Positions 43,196-55,889 of a stretch of 64,000 bases of DNA are shown here, piece after piece. The stretch covers positions 820,144,757 through 820,208,756 of the forward strand of contig CM062814.1 in assembly GCA_031772625.1 (NCBI GenBank). The letters are read 5' to 3'. Source of the DNA: Pinus tabuliformis (Eukaryota > Streptophyta > Pinopsida > Pinales > Pinaceae). Made by a program: the position numbers and the translations under genes. The notes under the pieces are model-generated. The model saw only the letters and a program-made list of their open reading frames with translations. It searched no databases and was not told the DNA's origin. Position 1 is the stretch's first letter; every line of letters starts with the position of its first letter.

Positions 43196-45167
43196 TGTTG
43201 GGAAAAACACTGAGAGGGGGGGAGGGGGTGAATCAGTGTTTTAAACCCAAACTTTCAGTTTTATATTCTGAGAAATATACACTACTGTTATTAAGGCAGC
43301 CTGCGTATATATGCTACTTTAGAGAAGGAAACCTGTGTATATCTAGTTTACTGATTTTTTATCTATTTTATCAAATGATTATTTTTAATCAATGCATCAA
43401 TAAATTAATTACTTTTCAGTATGCAGTAAAGAACATAAATAAATCACACCAAACACACATAGAACACCAAGATTTTAAAGTAGAAACCCAGTGTGGGGGA
43501 AAACCACTGCTGTCGCTGTCTCTATCTTCTTTTTTATGATATAAATAAAAGTATTACATTTGTACTGATGCAGTGTCTTGTTAGTACACAGACACCCACT
43601 TACAGAAAGTGACAATCTTCTCTTCTTTTCCAGCACCCACACGAAGGGAGCTCCAACCACCTGATCTCGTTTATCGGCTCCTACTGGAAGGGAGCTTCTA
43701 CCCCCTTTCTGAAGGCTGCAACCCTCAGCGCCTTACGGACTGCTTTTAAGAATATTTCAGATTGGATCCACTTGTCAAACAATCATCACACAATCTGTAG
43801 GCTACCTTTCATCAAATTTTCAAACTGCACTCATATCAATCATAAACCTAAACAAACTAAAGCATTGAATTTGAAACATTGTCACACTGCAAATCAATTG
43901 AAATTCTGAAGTATTAAATCACTGAATGTAGAACCCAACCTGAAATAACAAAGATCAAACTCTGTATGCCACTGTACTGAATAAGAGTTGCGTATATACG
44001 CATTTCCTCTGTATAAGACCCATGTACAGATCTTAGAACACTGAATATTGAATTATCAATAACTGAATCATATATAGATCATTTATCAGTCACAGAGCAC
44101 TTGAACCAATCATAGATTAGTGAATCAAACACAGATCACCATACTGTAGCAATCATCACTAATCAATATTCATAGCCAACTCAACCCAACTCATCCCAAC
44201 CAACACTGTCAAACACAAATTATCATGATAGAGACATCATTGGCAAACAACAACAAACATAACATAAATTATCAAATATCATCAACAAGTCATACTACAA
44301 AACCTTGGAATGTATACTCGACTTCCCTGTAGCTGATCTGCGTATGTACGCACTTATAATTCACAACACCCGCGTACAAATCTGCACAAATTGAAAAATT
44401 ATTTCGTAGAAAATATACGCGACCCTACAGAGACAGATCCGCGTATGTACGCAACTATTCCCAAACACACCTATGTTTCGATTTGTAAAACTTTCGTTGC
44501 AAGCACAATTTTACTTTCCACAACTTTTATTGTGAATACTACAAACTTCACAATTTTACTTTCCACAACCTTTACTGTGAATACTACAAACTTCTGAATA
44601 AAACATTCAGATCACAATATCACAGTTTCATCAATATAAGCTACTTAGACATTTGCAACAAGTAAATCAACCAAGCATATATGTCAACATATTTCAGAGA
44701 TTTCAAATCTGAGACTTCTTTTTGCTCGCTGGTGCACACTTGTTCCAGATCAAATCATTCATAGACAACCTAATACTTGCACACACAACACCTTGATCTC
44801 CATTTCTTTATATTATATTTGCCTTAGCCAATACCTTAGGTAAATATCTTGGTTATGTTGTAAGTATTCTTGGACATGATCAAATATCCGTTATCGTTCC
44901 AAATAATATGGGCCAATACCATGGTAATGACGTTTGGTATCCAAAATACCATGGTGCGGATTACAAGACCCGCGTATGTATGCAACCTTTCTTCTTAGGA
45001 TTTGTGTATACTTTTTCAAAACTTTGATTTTATCATCCATCTATCTCTGAATTGTTATTCCTTTGTCCCATAACCTCCAAACTGCATAATCACCTTGTTA
45101 TTATAATGTTGACATCGTTATCAAATAGGTTGCCATCAAGGACAATACATTAGCCATAATGCCAACA
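43196..45167 (-). repeat. 3' LTR of element F (1972 bp)
   Basis: Plus-strand text starts TGTTGGGAAAAACACTGAG and ends TAATGCCAACA, giving TGTTGG/CCAACA inverted termini. The first ~580 bp match 51154-51740. Confidence 0.88.
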
Positions 45168-46302
45168 ATCTTCCCCTTTGGACTTGATGGGAACTACTTT
45201 GGTGTTTGGTCCTCACCTGCGAATACCTGCAAACACATTTGCAAATACCAAGACTTCTCACCAAACATTTTGCTACAAACAAGAAGTTTATCTCCCCCTT
45301 TGACATCAAGGGAAAAGGGTTGACCAATGTTGAATGAAGACTTCTCTCCCCCTGTGTAAAGAGGATCATTGTAGATCTGATTCGCTGAATTTTCTGACTA
45401 TGCTTCCCCTTAGCATATGCAAAACCTTATGAAGATATTCAAAACTTTATGATTTGACCAAACATGACTTTTCCTATCACCATTGACTCATGATTACATC
45501 AATCACCCAACACATATTTGACCCATATTCATTGATTTCCCAAAATAATGGGATTACATACAAGGCATTACTTGATCCCAACATTACAACAATGTCTAAA
45601 AAGTACAAAGCACGACTCAAGAGACGATACATCACTGAATATTACAATGATTACATCATGAGTATTTACAAGACCTTTACATAAATAACCAAAACTAGGA
45701 CCTCAACAATGAGGTTGTAGGATCATGATAGTCACTAGTGACCACCATATACCATATAAGAACTTGCGACATGAATATCTGATAACAACAATATAGAAGC
45801 AACATGAACATCCTCATCAAAAAGTAAGATAAGGCAATGAAGCATTAATCTCTTCAACATCATTAAATCATAGCAGGCACATCCTCCTCATCAAGCACGA
45901 CAATAGATAAACTTTATCAGCTGGAGTCCATGCATCATTGATAACAAGTGAGAAAACAACATATAGATCTCCAATGGTAACAATAGAAATATCTAGTCAT
46001 TAGCAAATGTATGCAACAAGACATGCTTACGAAACCATAATCCCAACAAGGGATAATAGTTGCTCCCCATAAACCAACAGACTACAACAAACCAATGTCA
46101 GAAACAAAAGAAACGATGAATGCATATAGGAGGCTCTCCATGAATCTGTCATTTTTACCTATCACTGAGATGTATACACGTCTGTCTAACTCAGAAACCA
46201 TGTACATACACGCCTGTCCTTCACATCATCCGCATACAGAAAGTAAAGTGTAGTAATTTATAGTCTCAACTCCCCCTGAACATGAAATACCTATTAGAAT
46301 AA
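45168..46302 (-). other. 3' untranslated interior of F with repeated polypurine-like tracts
   Basis: Minus-strand AAGGGGGAGA-type tracts lie at about 45171-45180 (at the LTR), 45291-45307, 45344-45357, 45402-45413 and 46269-46280. No coding sequence is recognised in between. Confidence 0.7.
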
Positions 46303-49300
46303 TTAGCAGAGTGATGAAGCATGAATCATTCTTAATTTATGTCTGAGATATTCAAAGGAATCACATGGAAGTGGCTTTGTAAATATATTTGCAACTTGTT
46401 CATTTAAAGAAACATATTCCAGTATGACCTTTTGTTCAAGCACTTGTTCTCTTAGAAAATGATATTTGATTGGAATGTGCTTGGTTTTTGAATGCGTGAC
46501 AATTTTTTTAGAGATACTTATGGCACTAGTATTGTCACAGAGAATATGAACATGTTGATGACAAGTGATTTGAATGTCTTGCAATGTTTGGATCGTCCAT
46601 AGAAGTTGAGTATAACAAGATGCAACAACAACATATTCTGCGTCAATAGTAGATAAAGTGATGGAACTTTGTTTCTTGCTGAACCATGACACCAAGCGGG
46701 GTCCCAAATAAAATGCTCCTCCACTAGTACTCTTGCGTTTGTGTAAGCATGAAGTACAAAGTTGGTAATTTTTGGATACCATAGACCGAAATTTTGAGTT
46801 CTTTGTAGATACTTGAATATTCTGTTATCTGCTTGGAGATGAGTTTATTTAAGATTTGCTTGAAATTGTCCAACAATCCCAATTGCATGCATAATATATG
46901 GTCTCGTTCCTGTAAGGTAGAGCAAGCTTTTGATCATAGATCTGTATTTTGGTTGATTAACTGAAGGAGAATCATCATTTTGACTTAGATTGCATCCTGT
47001 TCCCATTGACGTGCATACATGCCTGCAGTCTTCCATTCCATATTTCTTCAAAATCTACTTGAGGTACTTGGGTTGAGAAAGAAAGATACCATTCTTAGTT
47101 TGTTGAATTTGAAGACCAAGAAAGTATGTTAGTTCACCAAGTAGAGGCATTTCAAATTCTTGCTGCATAATTGAAGCAAATCCGTGACTCATAGATTCGA
47201 CATTGCTTCCAAATATGATGTCATCTATGTAAACAACAACTATCAAAAGTTTGTCTATATCAAATTTTATATATAAGTTGCTATCTGCCGACCCTTTTGT
47301 GAAGCCTTGTTATTGAAGATCCCTGTCAAGACAATGATACCATGCACAAGGAGCTTGCTTTAACCCATACAACGGCTTCTTAAGTTTGCAAACAAGTTTT
47401 TTATCATTGCCAATAATGAAGTCTTCAAGTTGTTCAATATAAACTTTTTCTTCTAGATCCCCATTTAAAAATGCAGATTTAACATCCATTTGATATACTT
47501 TAAAGTTATGAAATCTTGAAAATGTTAGAAACATTCTCATGGCTTCAAGTCTAGCTACATGAGCAAATGTTTTTTCAAAGTCTATCCCTTCCCGTTGAGC
47601 ATAACCTTTGCGTACGAGTCTTGCTTTGTTTCCAATTACTTCTCCATTTTCATTCAGTTTGTTCTTGAACATCCATTTTGTCCAATAACATTTTTATTAT
47701 GAAGCCTTGATACTAATTCCCATGTATGGTTTTTTTCTATTTGATCAATTTCTTCATTTATTGTCTTAAGCGAACATTAATCTTGGCTTGCTTGATTCAC
47801 ATTTTGAGGTTTAATTGTGGATAGTAAGGCTAAGTAACTAGAAGTTCCAACAAGAATTCTTTTAGTTTGCACTCCTGCTTCCTTTTCACCTAGAATTTGA
47901 GATTCAGGATGATTTTTCTGAACATACCTTGAAGGAGTCTTTTCTGATGTGTCTGTATCTCCATTTCCTTCTTCAGATGCTTCACTAATTCCTTCTCCTA
48001 CAACCTTTTGACTTGTAGTAGGAACATGTTCATCATCTGCTGGTGCTTCCTTTTTGGTACCTGTGGATGCTTCATCAATCACATCAATGCATTCAACAAT
48101 ATTTTGAAGCATTTTATTATAGCATTTATATTCTTTGCTTCTAGAAGAGTATCCAAGGAGGATTCCTTCATCAACTCTAGATTCAAACTTTCCAAGCTTA
48201 TCATCATTTTTCTCTATGTAACATTTGCTTCCAAAAATTCTAAAATGTTTGACCGCTGAGGCTTACCAAACCGTAGTCCATAAGAAGTTTTATCACTGTT
48301 TACTCGAACATGAGCTTTGTTAAGTATATTCACCACTCTATGTGCTGCTTCCCCCCAAAAGGTATGAGGTGTTCCAGACTCATCAAGCATGGCACATGCC
48401 ATTTGTTGGATTGGTCTGTTCATTCTTTCTGCCACTCCATTTTGTTGAGGAGTCTAGCTATAGAAAACAGTCTTTTGATGCCATGCTATTCACAGAAATT
48501 AAAAAACACATCTGATATAAGCTCTCCTCATCTATCAGATCTAAGACATTTGATTTTCAAATACTCATTTCTACTAGAGCCTTGAGTACTTCAAATTTAT
48601 CAAATGCTTCAGCTCTATGTTTAAGTAAGCCAATCCAACACATTTTTATAAAATCATCAATGAATAATATGAAATATTGTTCATCCCGAGGAGACTTCTT
48701 TCTCATAGGACCACACAAATCAATATGAATAAGTTCAAGTGGCTTACTTGAAGTACCTTCTTTAGCATTAAAATGAACTCTAGTTTGTTTACCAAATTGG
48801 CATGATACGTAGATGCTATTTTCTGGTGGAGAGAAGTTGGGCAAGTCATGAATTGCTTCCATTTTGCTTGATTTGTATAATTGAGAAAAGCTAAAGTGTC
48901 CCAATCTTTTGTGCCAAAGCCAACTTTCTTCAGATTTGCTTAAGTAACAATGTTCTTGGCCGCCTTCCAAGACATAGACATCACCTGGAGTTCTTGTTCC
49001 TTTTATGATGATCTTACTTGTGTCCAGATTCCTTACCAAACAACTCTTTGATTTGAAAACAACTTCATGCCTTTGGTCACACATTTGAATAATACTCAAC
49101 AAGTTATGTCTTAATCCATCAACAAATAAAACATTTCCAACTTTGACATTTTTCTTTAATAACACAGTTTGTTTCCCTTTGATAATAATAGGTGAATTAT
49201 TTCCAAAAGTTACATTTTTTCTTTTTTTATTTCATTAAAAGACATAAAATTATCTTTGTCCCCTGTCATATGCTTTGAACATCTGCTATCAATGTACCAC

Positions 49301-49557
49301 AAATTTTCTTGATCTCTTGCATATAAAGCTAGACCACAATTTTCAGAGTCTATGGTTTTATTTTTCCATACCTTGGGTGTTATTGTCTTCTGTTCATGTT
49401 GATAGGATGGTCCTATTATGCTTCTGCATTCAGTTTCTTTATGACCAAAGTTATTGCAAACAAAACATTCAATTTCATCTTGAAGAGGTGAGAAGACATT
49501 GTAAGAAGATTTCTTTGCCCCAATCTCATTCTTTTGTTTTCTTGCTTCTCTAGTCAT
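46303..49557 (-). pseudogene. pol: pol of element F: protease, integrase, RT, RNase H (Copia)
   Basis: Read leftward: protease WYIDSRCSKHMTGD (about 49300; canonical DSG is now DSR), GAG-pre-integrase SWLWHKRLGHFSFSQLYKSS (about 48900), integrase start HIDLCGPMRKKS and FILFIDDF (about 48720), integrase tail AERMNRPIQQMACAMLDE (48435), an acidic/Ser-rich linker (48112-47777), RT (47672-47055; YAQREGIDFEKTFAHVARLE, MDVKSAFLNGD, VVYIDDIIFGSN) and RNase H (46782-46303; STSGGAFYLGPRLVSWFSK, LSTIDAEYVVVAS, HILCDNTSAI, TKHIPIKYHFLRE, VANIFTKPL). The order is Copia. Stops and frame changes, and a lost protease glycine, make it non-functional. Confidence 0.9.
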
Positions 49558-51060
49558 AATAGTTTTATAAGCGACACACTAAACAACTTTATGACCAAAA
49601 TTATGACAAGTGAAGCATTGACCATTGAAGTAGGAATACTTGGGAGTATAATACCTTCTTGAGTAGCTTCCCCTTTGGTTGTGGTAAGGTTGTTTTACTT
49701 GAAAGATATTTGATCCTTCATTCCTTTGTTGAGAGCTGAAATTCTGATGGCTGCTTCCTTTTACTATATTGAGATAGCTTCCTGTACCTGTTTCAAAAGA
49801 TTTTATAGTTTTTGATGATTCACCATTATATCCAAGACTTACCTTAATTAGAGGAGTGTTGTACTTTGATGATTTCATCTAGAGTCTCAGATCCTTTAGC
49901 AAATCTAAAATTTATAGCCTTTATTTTTTCAAGTTCCTTTCTTAGATCCACTATTTCAAGTTTGCAACTTTCATTGTGCCTTTCCTTTTCTAGAATTTGT
50001 TTCTTCAATACTTCTTCAGCGAATTTAGCTTATTTCAGACGAATTTTTCGCTGAGTTATTTTTTCAATAAAAATATCTTTTTCTTCTAGAGCATCCATAA
50101 AAATATCATCAGATTCATCTACACATTTTTCTTCAAATGCCATTAAGAAATTGATATTCTTGATTAGATTCAACATCCTCATTATTGGAAGAATATTCAA
50201 TATCTTTGCGTGTATAAAAACTTTTCTTGTTATCAAACCTTCCTCTAGCATTCCCTTTTGAAGAATTTTTCCCTTTCTCATGATTTTCTTTATAAGGACA
50301 TTTAATAGTGTAGTGACCAACTCTTCCACAGACAAAACATTTGAAAATAAGTTTACCTCTAAACTTTCCAGTTCTTACTTGGAGTTTCTTTATGAAATTC
50401 GCTTCTTCTTCGTTTGATATGTAACTTGTTTCCTTAATCTCTTCTTTTTCCTTTCCTTTATATGTAGCTTTGAATGCTGCTTCTCTGATATTTGATGGAC
50501 CCCCTTTTCTCATTTCATAAGCTGTTAAGATTGCATGACGCTGTTCAATAGTGAGGTTCTTCAAATCCTACATTTCTTCAATGGCAGAGACTTTTGAATC
50601 GAACTTTGGGGTTAGAGATCTTGAGATTTTCTCAACAACCATTGAATCTTTTACTTCATCACCAAGATTTCTCATTTGAGTTAACGGTTTTATCTACCTT
50701 AAGGAAAAAAACTTGCAATACTTTAATCATTATGCATTATGAGAGTCTTATATTGAATTTTAAATGTTTGAAGTTTAGCGCTCTTTACTTTAGTGTCACC
50801 TTCATAGCTCTGGATAATCTTGTCCCATATAACTTTTGCGGTATTCAGCGGCATAATATTTACAAATTCTGATTCTGCCAAGCTTCCTAAGAGAAAGTTG
50901 ACTGCCTTTGCATTGGTCTCATATTGTTTCTTCCCTGCATCATCCAAGGGGATGTAGGATGGATATTGATAGCCTCCTTCAAGGATTGCCCAAACATCAG
51001 CTCCAAGCGACTGCAAATATGCTCTCATTCTGACTTTCTAGAAAACCAAGTTAGCTCCAT
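49558..51060 (-). pseudogene. gag: gag of element F with multiple zinc knuckles
   Basis: The capsid begins near 51060 (KVRMRAYLQSLGADVWAILE) and continues with TAKVIWDKIIQSYEGD (about 50830). Knuckle 1 CFVCGRVGHYTIKC is at about 50341-50300, knuckle 2 CFTCHNFGHKVV plus a stop plus C at 49620-49579, and knuckle 3 CFVCNNFGHKETEC at 49470-49429, the last in the frame leading into protease. Spacers are Lys/Ser/Gln-rich. Three knuckles is more than the usual one or two for Copia gag. The frame changes at least twice. Confidence 0.82.
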
Positions 51061-51137
51061 TAAACAAGAGTGACTGGATAGAAGATACTCCCTCTTGATG
51101 GATCTCCCTTTAAGCCATCAAGCTTCTTCAAAGGGAC

Positions 51138-51151
51138 CCACTTTGATACCA
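51138..51151 (-). other. primer-binding site of element F
   Basis: Minus strand TGGTATCAAAGTGG, two bases inside the LTR end; initiator-methionine tRNA type. Confidence 0.8.
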
Positions 51152-51153
51152 AT

Positions 51154-51740
51154 TGTTGGGAAAAAAATTGAAAGGGGGTTGGGAGTGAGTTGGGTGAATC
51201 AGTGCTTTAAACTCAAACTTCCAATTTTATATTATGAGAAATATATGCTACTGTTATTAAGGCAACCTACGTACGTACACAACCTTAGAGAAGGAAACCT
51301 GCGTATATCCAGTTCATTGATTTTTTATGTACGTACTCAACTTTAGAACAAATGATTATTCTTAATCAGTGCATTAGTAGATTAATTATTTTTTAGTATG
51401 CAGTAAAGAACATAAAGAAATCACACCAAACACACATAGAACACCAAGGATTTTAGGTGGAAACCCAATGTGGGGGAAAACCATTGCTGCTGCTGTTTGT
51501 CTTCTTTCTTATGATATAAATAAAAGTATTACATTTGTATTGATGCAGTGTCTTGTTAGTATACAAACACCCACTTGCAGAAAGCTACAATCTTCTCTCG
51601 TTCTCTAGCGCCCATTGGAAGGGAGCTTCAACCTCGTGATATCGTTCACTCGCTCCTACTGGAAGAGAGCTTCTACCCCCTTTTTGAACGCTGCAACCGT
51701 CAGCTCCTTATGGGCCACTTTTAAGAATATTTCAGAATGG
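51154..51740 (-). repeat. truncated 5' LTR of element F
   Basis: TGTTGGGAAAAAAATTGAAAG onward matches 43196-43775, then homology stops around 51735, about 1.4 kb short of a full LTR. Confidence 0.8.
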
Positions 51741-51779
51741 ATTTCAGAATAAGTCTATTTCAGAAATATTCTTAAAAGT
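51717..51779. repeat. 17-bp perfect inverted repeat at the F LTR breakpoint
   Basis: ACTTTTAAGAATATTTC (51717-51733) is repeated inverted at 51763-51779, with 29 bp between. The left arm is normal LTR sequence; the right arm lies past the point where LTR homology ends. Confidence 0.9.
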
Positions 51780-52242
51780 AGGGAGGGGAGATGAGTTTCC
51801 GGTATGGTTACAGTGCACCCCAAAATTTTCTAGGGGACAACAAGTTGGGGATGACAACAATATATATATATATATATTCCACCCATCTTCACCTCCATTA
51901 TCCAACCATATTAATGAGGGAGGTAACCTTGAGAAATAGATTCCAACATCTCACTAACAACGTTCTCTCCATCTAAAATTCCATGCTTTTGGGGAAGACA
52001 AATATCTTCATTAACAACATTTTCTCCACCCCAAAATTCATGCTGTTGGTGAAGATGAAGATCTTCATGTTTATTTCGAGGCTATTTCCACCTATCATGA
52101 TAGTTGGATTTGTCATGGTTTTGATAATAGAAGCTGGATCATATACTTATGACAAGGTAACTGGAGTTCGTGGTGGAGGTGAAGATGACTATGAAGAAAA
52201 ACTAGCATTCATGTCTATATATGTATGTTTTACTTTTGCTTC
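51780..52242. other. spacer between F and G with a ~57-bp tandem duplication
   Basis: A TA run lies at 51861-51877. Two related units, at about 51953-52009 and 52010-52067, contain ACAACRTTYTCTCCA, AAAATTC and AAATATCTTC / AAGATCTTC. A 115-codon open frame overlaps the duplication and the start of the G LTR; I do not regard it as a gene. Confidence 0.55.
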
Positions 52243-53121
52243 TGTTGAAAATTGGCAGAAGGGAGAAATTCCCTCCTTGGAGAAGCCCAACAAGCCCTAT
52301 GGAAACCCCACTAGCCCTTGGAAAAATTAAATTTGCATTTGGAAAAATATGAATTTTTTTTGTTGCTGGACCAAGTCAACTCAAAAAGTACAAGTCGGCC
52401 TAGAGGAGAAATTCAACCCCCAAGACCACATATAATTACACCTTACTTGGCATCTGAATTCATCATTTGGTTCATACATCTTCGAAATACCTCAGGTTGA
52501 CTTCACATGTGCGAAAGGAGGAGGACAAATTTTGTTGACCAGCAATGATTTTCTATTTTGGGATTGCTTGACTTGCATTGACTTAAGGAGAACTTGACTT
52601 TGTTTTGGGAGCCCGATTTGACTGGGACTTTTACTGAACATTTTTGGGCACCTAGATGTCTGTTGATCACAGATATGAGGTACGTTTGATTGCAGATTGA
52701 CTTGATGGTTGACCAAATTTGCAGGAAGATTCTTGGACTGTTTTGACTAGGTTTGACCAAGCAAGGAAGGTTGAATTTGTTGTTGCCTTGATTGAATTTT
52801 TTTGGGCACTTTCGAGCATTGAATTTGATTGGTTAGGGCCTACGTTGACTACTATTGACTTTGACTTTGACTTTGATAGGGATGAAAAGTTGCAAAATTG
52901 ATATTTGACCAAATTTGACTTATGTCTCATCTTTGATTGGATATTGGATTGGTTGACTTGAAAAGTCAAGGCTTTGACCTTTGACTAATTATTGGATGTA
53001 CTTGGACTATGTATCTCTGTTGAACATTTGATGAACATCTAATAGAAGAAGAATCTAGTTGGGTTTTCCCCCTTGTGGGGTTTTCCCCTGGTCTTTGACC
53101 TAAATTTATGTCTCATTGATT
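52243..53121 (+). repeat. 5' LTR of element G, 3' end lost
   Basis: Aligns with 55890-56770 (AGCCCAACAAGCC, ACCAAGTCAACTCAAAAAG, TTTTCCCCCTTGTGGGG) up to GTCTCATTGAT, then breaks into the S-type LTR. Confidence 0.85.
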
Positions 53122-53620
53122 GTCGGTTTTAACCTTGTACATAAATTACCTGCATACGAATTCTAAAAACATAAAATAAACAACGGCGAGAACACAAAAC
53201 ATAAAACATATATACACAGAGATTTTCCCCTGGATCCAAAGACCAAGACTACTAGAATGATTTTTCATTATTTTCCTTTCAATGTTACAATACATATATA
53301 TACATGTCGAAGCATTCATAAACCCCAATCCATTAACCTTGGATTAGAACATCGCTGTAGTTCCCTTGAGCAGATCTACAAAATACCATGGGCAGAAAAC
53401 CATCATGCCGAAAATCATGTGCAAAACCCATGCACAAAACCATAGGTAGGTTTGCCCACCTAATATAGGGTCCACCCTGAACCCCGTGCAGGGGGACTTC
53501 CCCCTCCTTGAAACCCCCCAACAGGGGGGCTGCGCCCCCCCTGTGAACCCCCTTCTGCGCCCCGTGCAACAAATAGGGGGGTCCCTCGCACCCCCTGAGA
53601 GATGCCACTGCAAGAGGAAC
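53122..53620 (-). mobile_element. second copy of S-type LTR, 5' end lost
   Basis: Minus strand: homologous to 25840-26295 (GGACCCTATATTAGGTGG, CATGGTATTTTGTAGATCTG, CCAAGGTTAATGGATTGGG), ending GGTTAAAACCGACA at 53122. It carries a similar but rearranged G/C-run block (53470-53590). The right border is uncertain; the start seen in copy S is not present. Confidence 0.8.
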
Positions 53621-53634
53621 CTTCAGGGAAAGCA

Positions 53635-55236
53635 AGAAGCCATGCCGATATCAGGGATATGTTGTGCTATGAGCAACATTATACATGCTGAACCATGCAC
53701 TTTTGAAGAACCAATGAAAGAACAAGTATGGGAGGATGCTATGGTTGAAGAATATGAGTCCATCATGAAGAATGATGTGTGGGAAGTGTTTCTGAGACCC
53801 AAAGGGAAATCTGTTGTGACATCAAAGTGGATCTACAAAATTAAGCATGGTGCTGATGGAAGTGTTGAAAAGTACAAGGTGAGGTTCGTGGCTAGAGGAT
53901 TCTCCCAAAAAGAGGGAGAGGACTATGATGACATTTTTGCACTGGTTTCTTGATATACTACCATCCGATTTATCGTTGTTCTTGCTACTAGCCAGGGATG
54001 GAAACTTCACCAGATGGATGTGAAGACCGCATTTCTACATGACATTCTCAAGGAAGAAGTATACTTGGAGCAACCACAGGGCTTTGAAGAACATGACAAG
54101 AAGACTCATGTGTGCAGGTTTAAGAAAGCCCTCTTTGGGTTGAAAACAACTCCTAGGGCTTGGTATGCCCGCATTGATAACTACCTGATGAAGCTTGGAT
54201 TTACGAGAAGAAATGCTGATCCAATTCTCTACTTCAAAGTCGTCCAAGGTATGCCCTTGTTTTTGGTATTATATGTTGATGATTTATTCTTGACAGGTGG
54301 AGAGTCTTATTCTCCAGTGTAAGAGGGAGCTAGCCTTTGAGGTTGAAATGAAATACCTTGGTTTAATGCACTACTTTCTGGGCTTCGAGGTGTGGCAGAG
54401 ACCTGGTGAGATTTTTCCTTCTCAAGGGAAATATGTTGTCACGCTGTTGGAAAGATTTGGAATGGTGGAATGCAAGTCCGTGGCCGCATCGGTGGAGATA
54501 AATTTTAAGAAGTTATGTGGTGAAGATGCTTGACCTGATCTGAAAAATCCTTCCGAGTACTGACCATTGATTGGGGCACTGATGTTCTTAGTGAACACTA
54601 GACTTGACATATGTTTTATTGTCAACACTCTTGAGTAAATTTATGGTAGAGCCTCCACATGCACACTGGGTTGCTTCTAAGCATGTGTCGGGATACCTGC
54701 ATGAGACTATCAATCTTGGTTTAAGATATACTACCAATGATGTGAGACTTATTGAATACAATGAATTTGATTGGGATGGAAGTGTTGTTGATAGAAATAA
54801 CACATTAGGGTGTTGTTTTAGCCTAGGATCTACCATGATATATTGGATGAGCAGGACGCAAAAGTTTGTTGCCCTTAGTATGACTAGAGTTAAGTACATT
54901 GTTGCTAGCATGGCTAACTGAGAGGTGGTATGGTTGAGGAAGCTCTTTGGAGAGCTATTTGAGCAGGCACTAGATACGACTGTAATATATTGCGACAACA
55001 ACAATGAGATCCAACTTTTAGAGAATACCGTGTTCCATGATAGGTCCAAGCATATTGAGATCAGATATCACTATATCTAGGATATGGTGCAGAGAGGAGC
55101 TGTAAGACTCCATCACATTTCGACTGATGAGTAGATAGCCAACATACTTACCAATACTTTTTCGAAAGGGAAGTTCTTGGTCTTCAGAGAGCAACATGGA
55201 CTGGTGGATGTGACCCTTCCGAGAAGTCATGTCTAA
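53635..55236 (+). pseudogene. RT and RNase H remnant of element G (Copia)
   Basis: The frame (mod 2) runs from about 53635: AEPCTFEEPMKEQVWEDAM, KWIYKIKHGADGSVEKYK, a TGA at 53951, then WKLHQMDVKTAFLHDI and LYVDDLFLTGG (54270). It then shifts frame near 54305 (LMHYFLGFEVWQ), and again before RNase H (54604 on: AHWVASKHVSGYLHE, LALSMT-like LSMTRVKYIVASMAN, HDRSKHIEIRYHYI), ending VDVTLPRSHV plus stop. The catalytic YVDD is intact, but frameshifts, stops and the missing N-terminal half make it dead. It is closely related to element B's pol. Confidence 0.88.
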
Positions 55237-55889
55237 TTGAGAACATTGAGCAATGCTCTTCCCCCCATGCGTTTGGATCTTTGAGGGAGGGGAATGGAGC
55301 CAAAGAGCTCATGGGGTTGAGGGTGCTAGGGTTTGTCTGATCCTTGTCACTTATGGCAAGTTGCATCTATTCCCTACTCCTCTGTCATCATTGGAGGGAT
55401 GTCTGATCCTTTCCACTTGTGGCAAGTGGTATCTGTTGCCTACTGTCAAATCAGAGACTTGACCGAGTATACTCTAGTATGCATCCTACCCACAAGCTAG
55501 GCTTGTTGAAATTTCCACCCATCTAGCTAATGGGTGAGGAGATTTGAGATGTGTCTAATCCTTATAATTTATGACAAATGGTATCTGCCGTCTGGATGCA
55601 GGTGTTCTACCACTTGATTCTTGAGGATCAAGGTGGGAATATGAACGAACAATAGGATGTGTGTGATCCTTACCTCTCATGGTAAGTGGTATCTCACCTA
55701 TTGTCATTAGGTATAGGGTGTAAAATTAATCTCCCCTATGATGGTTCTTATTCTTTAGATCAAGACATCATTGTTCAACAGATGAGTAGAGATGAGATGA
55801 GATGTGATATGATGCAATGATGATGAAATAGGTACATTTGAGACGAGGTTTTTGATGCAGTCGAAAATTCCTCCCTAACTAAGAGGGAG
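55237..55889 (+). repeat. 3' untranslated interior of G with four copies of a 33-bp phrase
   Basis: TCTGATCCTTNNCACTTATG then GCAAGTGGTATCT recurs at about 55336-55368, 55402-55434, 55553-55585 and 55661-55693. A purine tract AAGAGGGAG (55881-55889) precedes the 3' LTR. Confidence 0.8.

Larger units (their letters stand above)
43196..51740 (-). mobile_element. element F: Sirevirus-like Copia retrotransposon, decayed
   Basis: On the minus strand: truncated 5' LTR (51740-51154), primer-binding site (51151-51138), gag with three CCHC knuckles, protease, integrase, RT, RNase H, a 1.1-kb 3' untranslated interior with several polypurine-like tracts, and a complete 3' LTR (45167-43196; TGTTGG...CCAACA). 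RNase H sequence and the repeated polypurine tracts point to the SIRE lineage (inference). No target-site pair is available because the 5' LTR is truncated. Confidence 0.9.

Noticed and set aside
51983-52330. 115-codon plus-strand frame with a hydrophobic segment
   Set aside because: It straddles a 57-bp tandem duplication and the start of G's LTR; the membrane-like segment is probably accidental.
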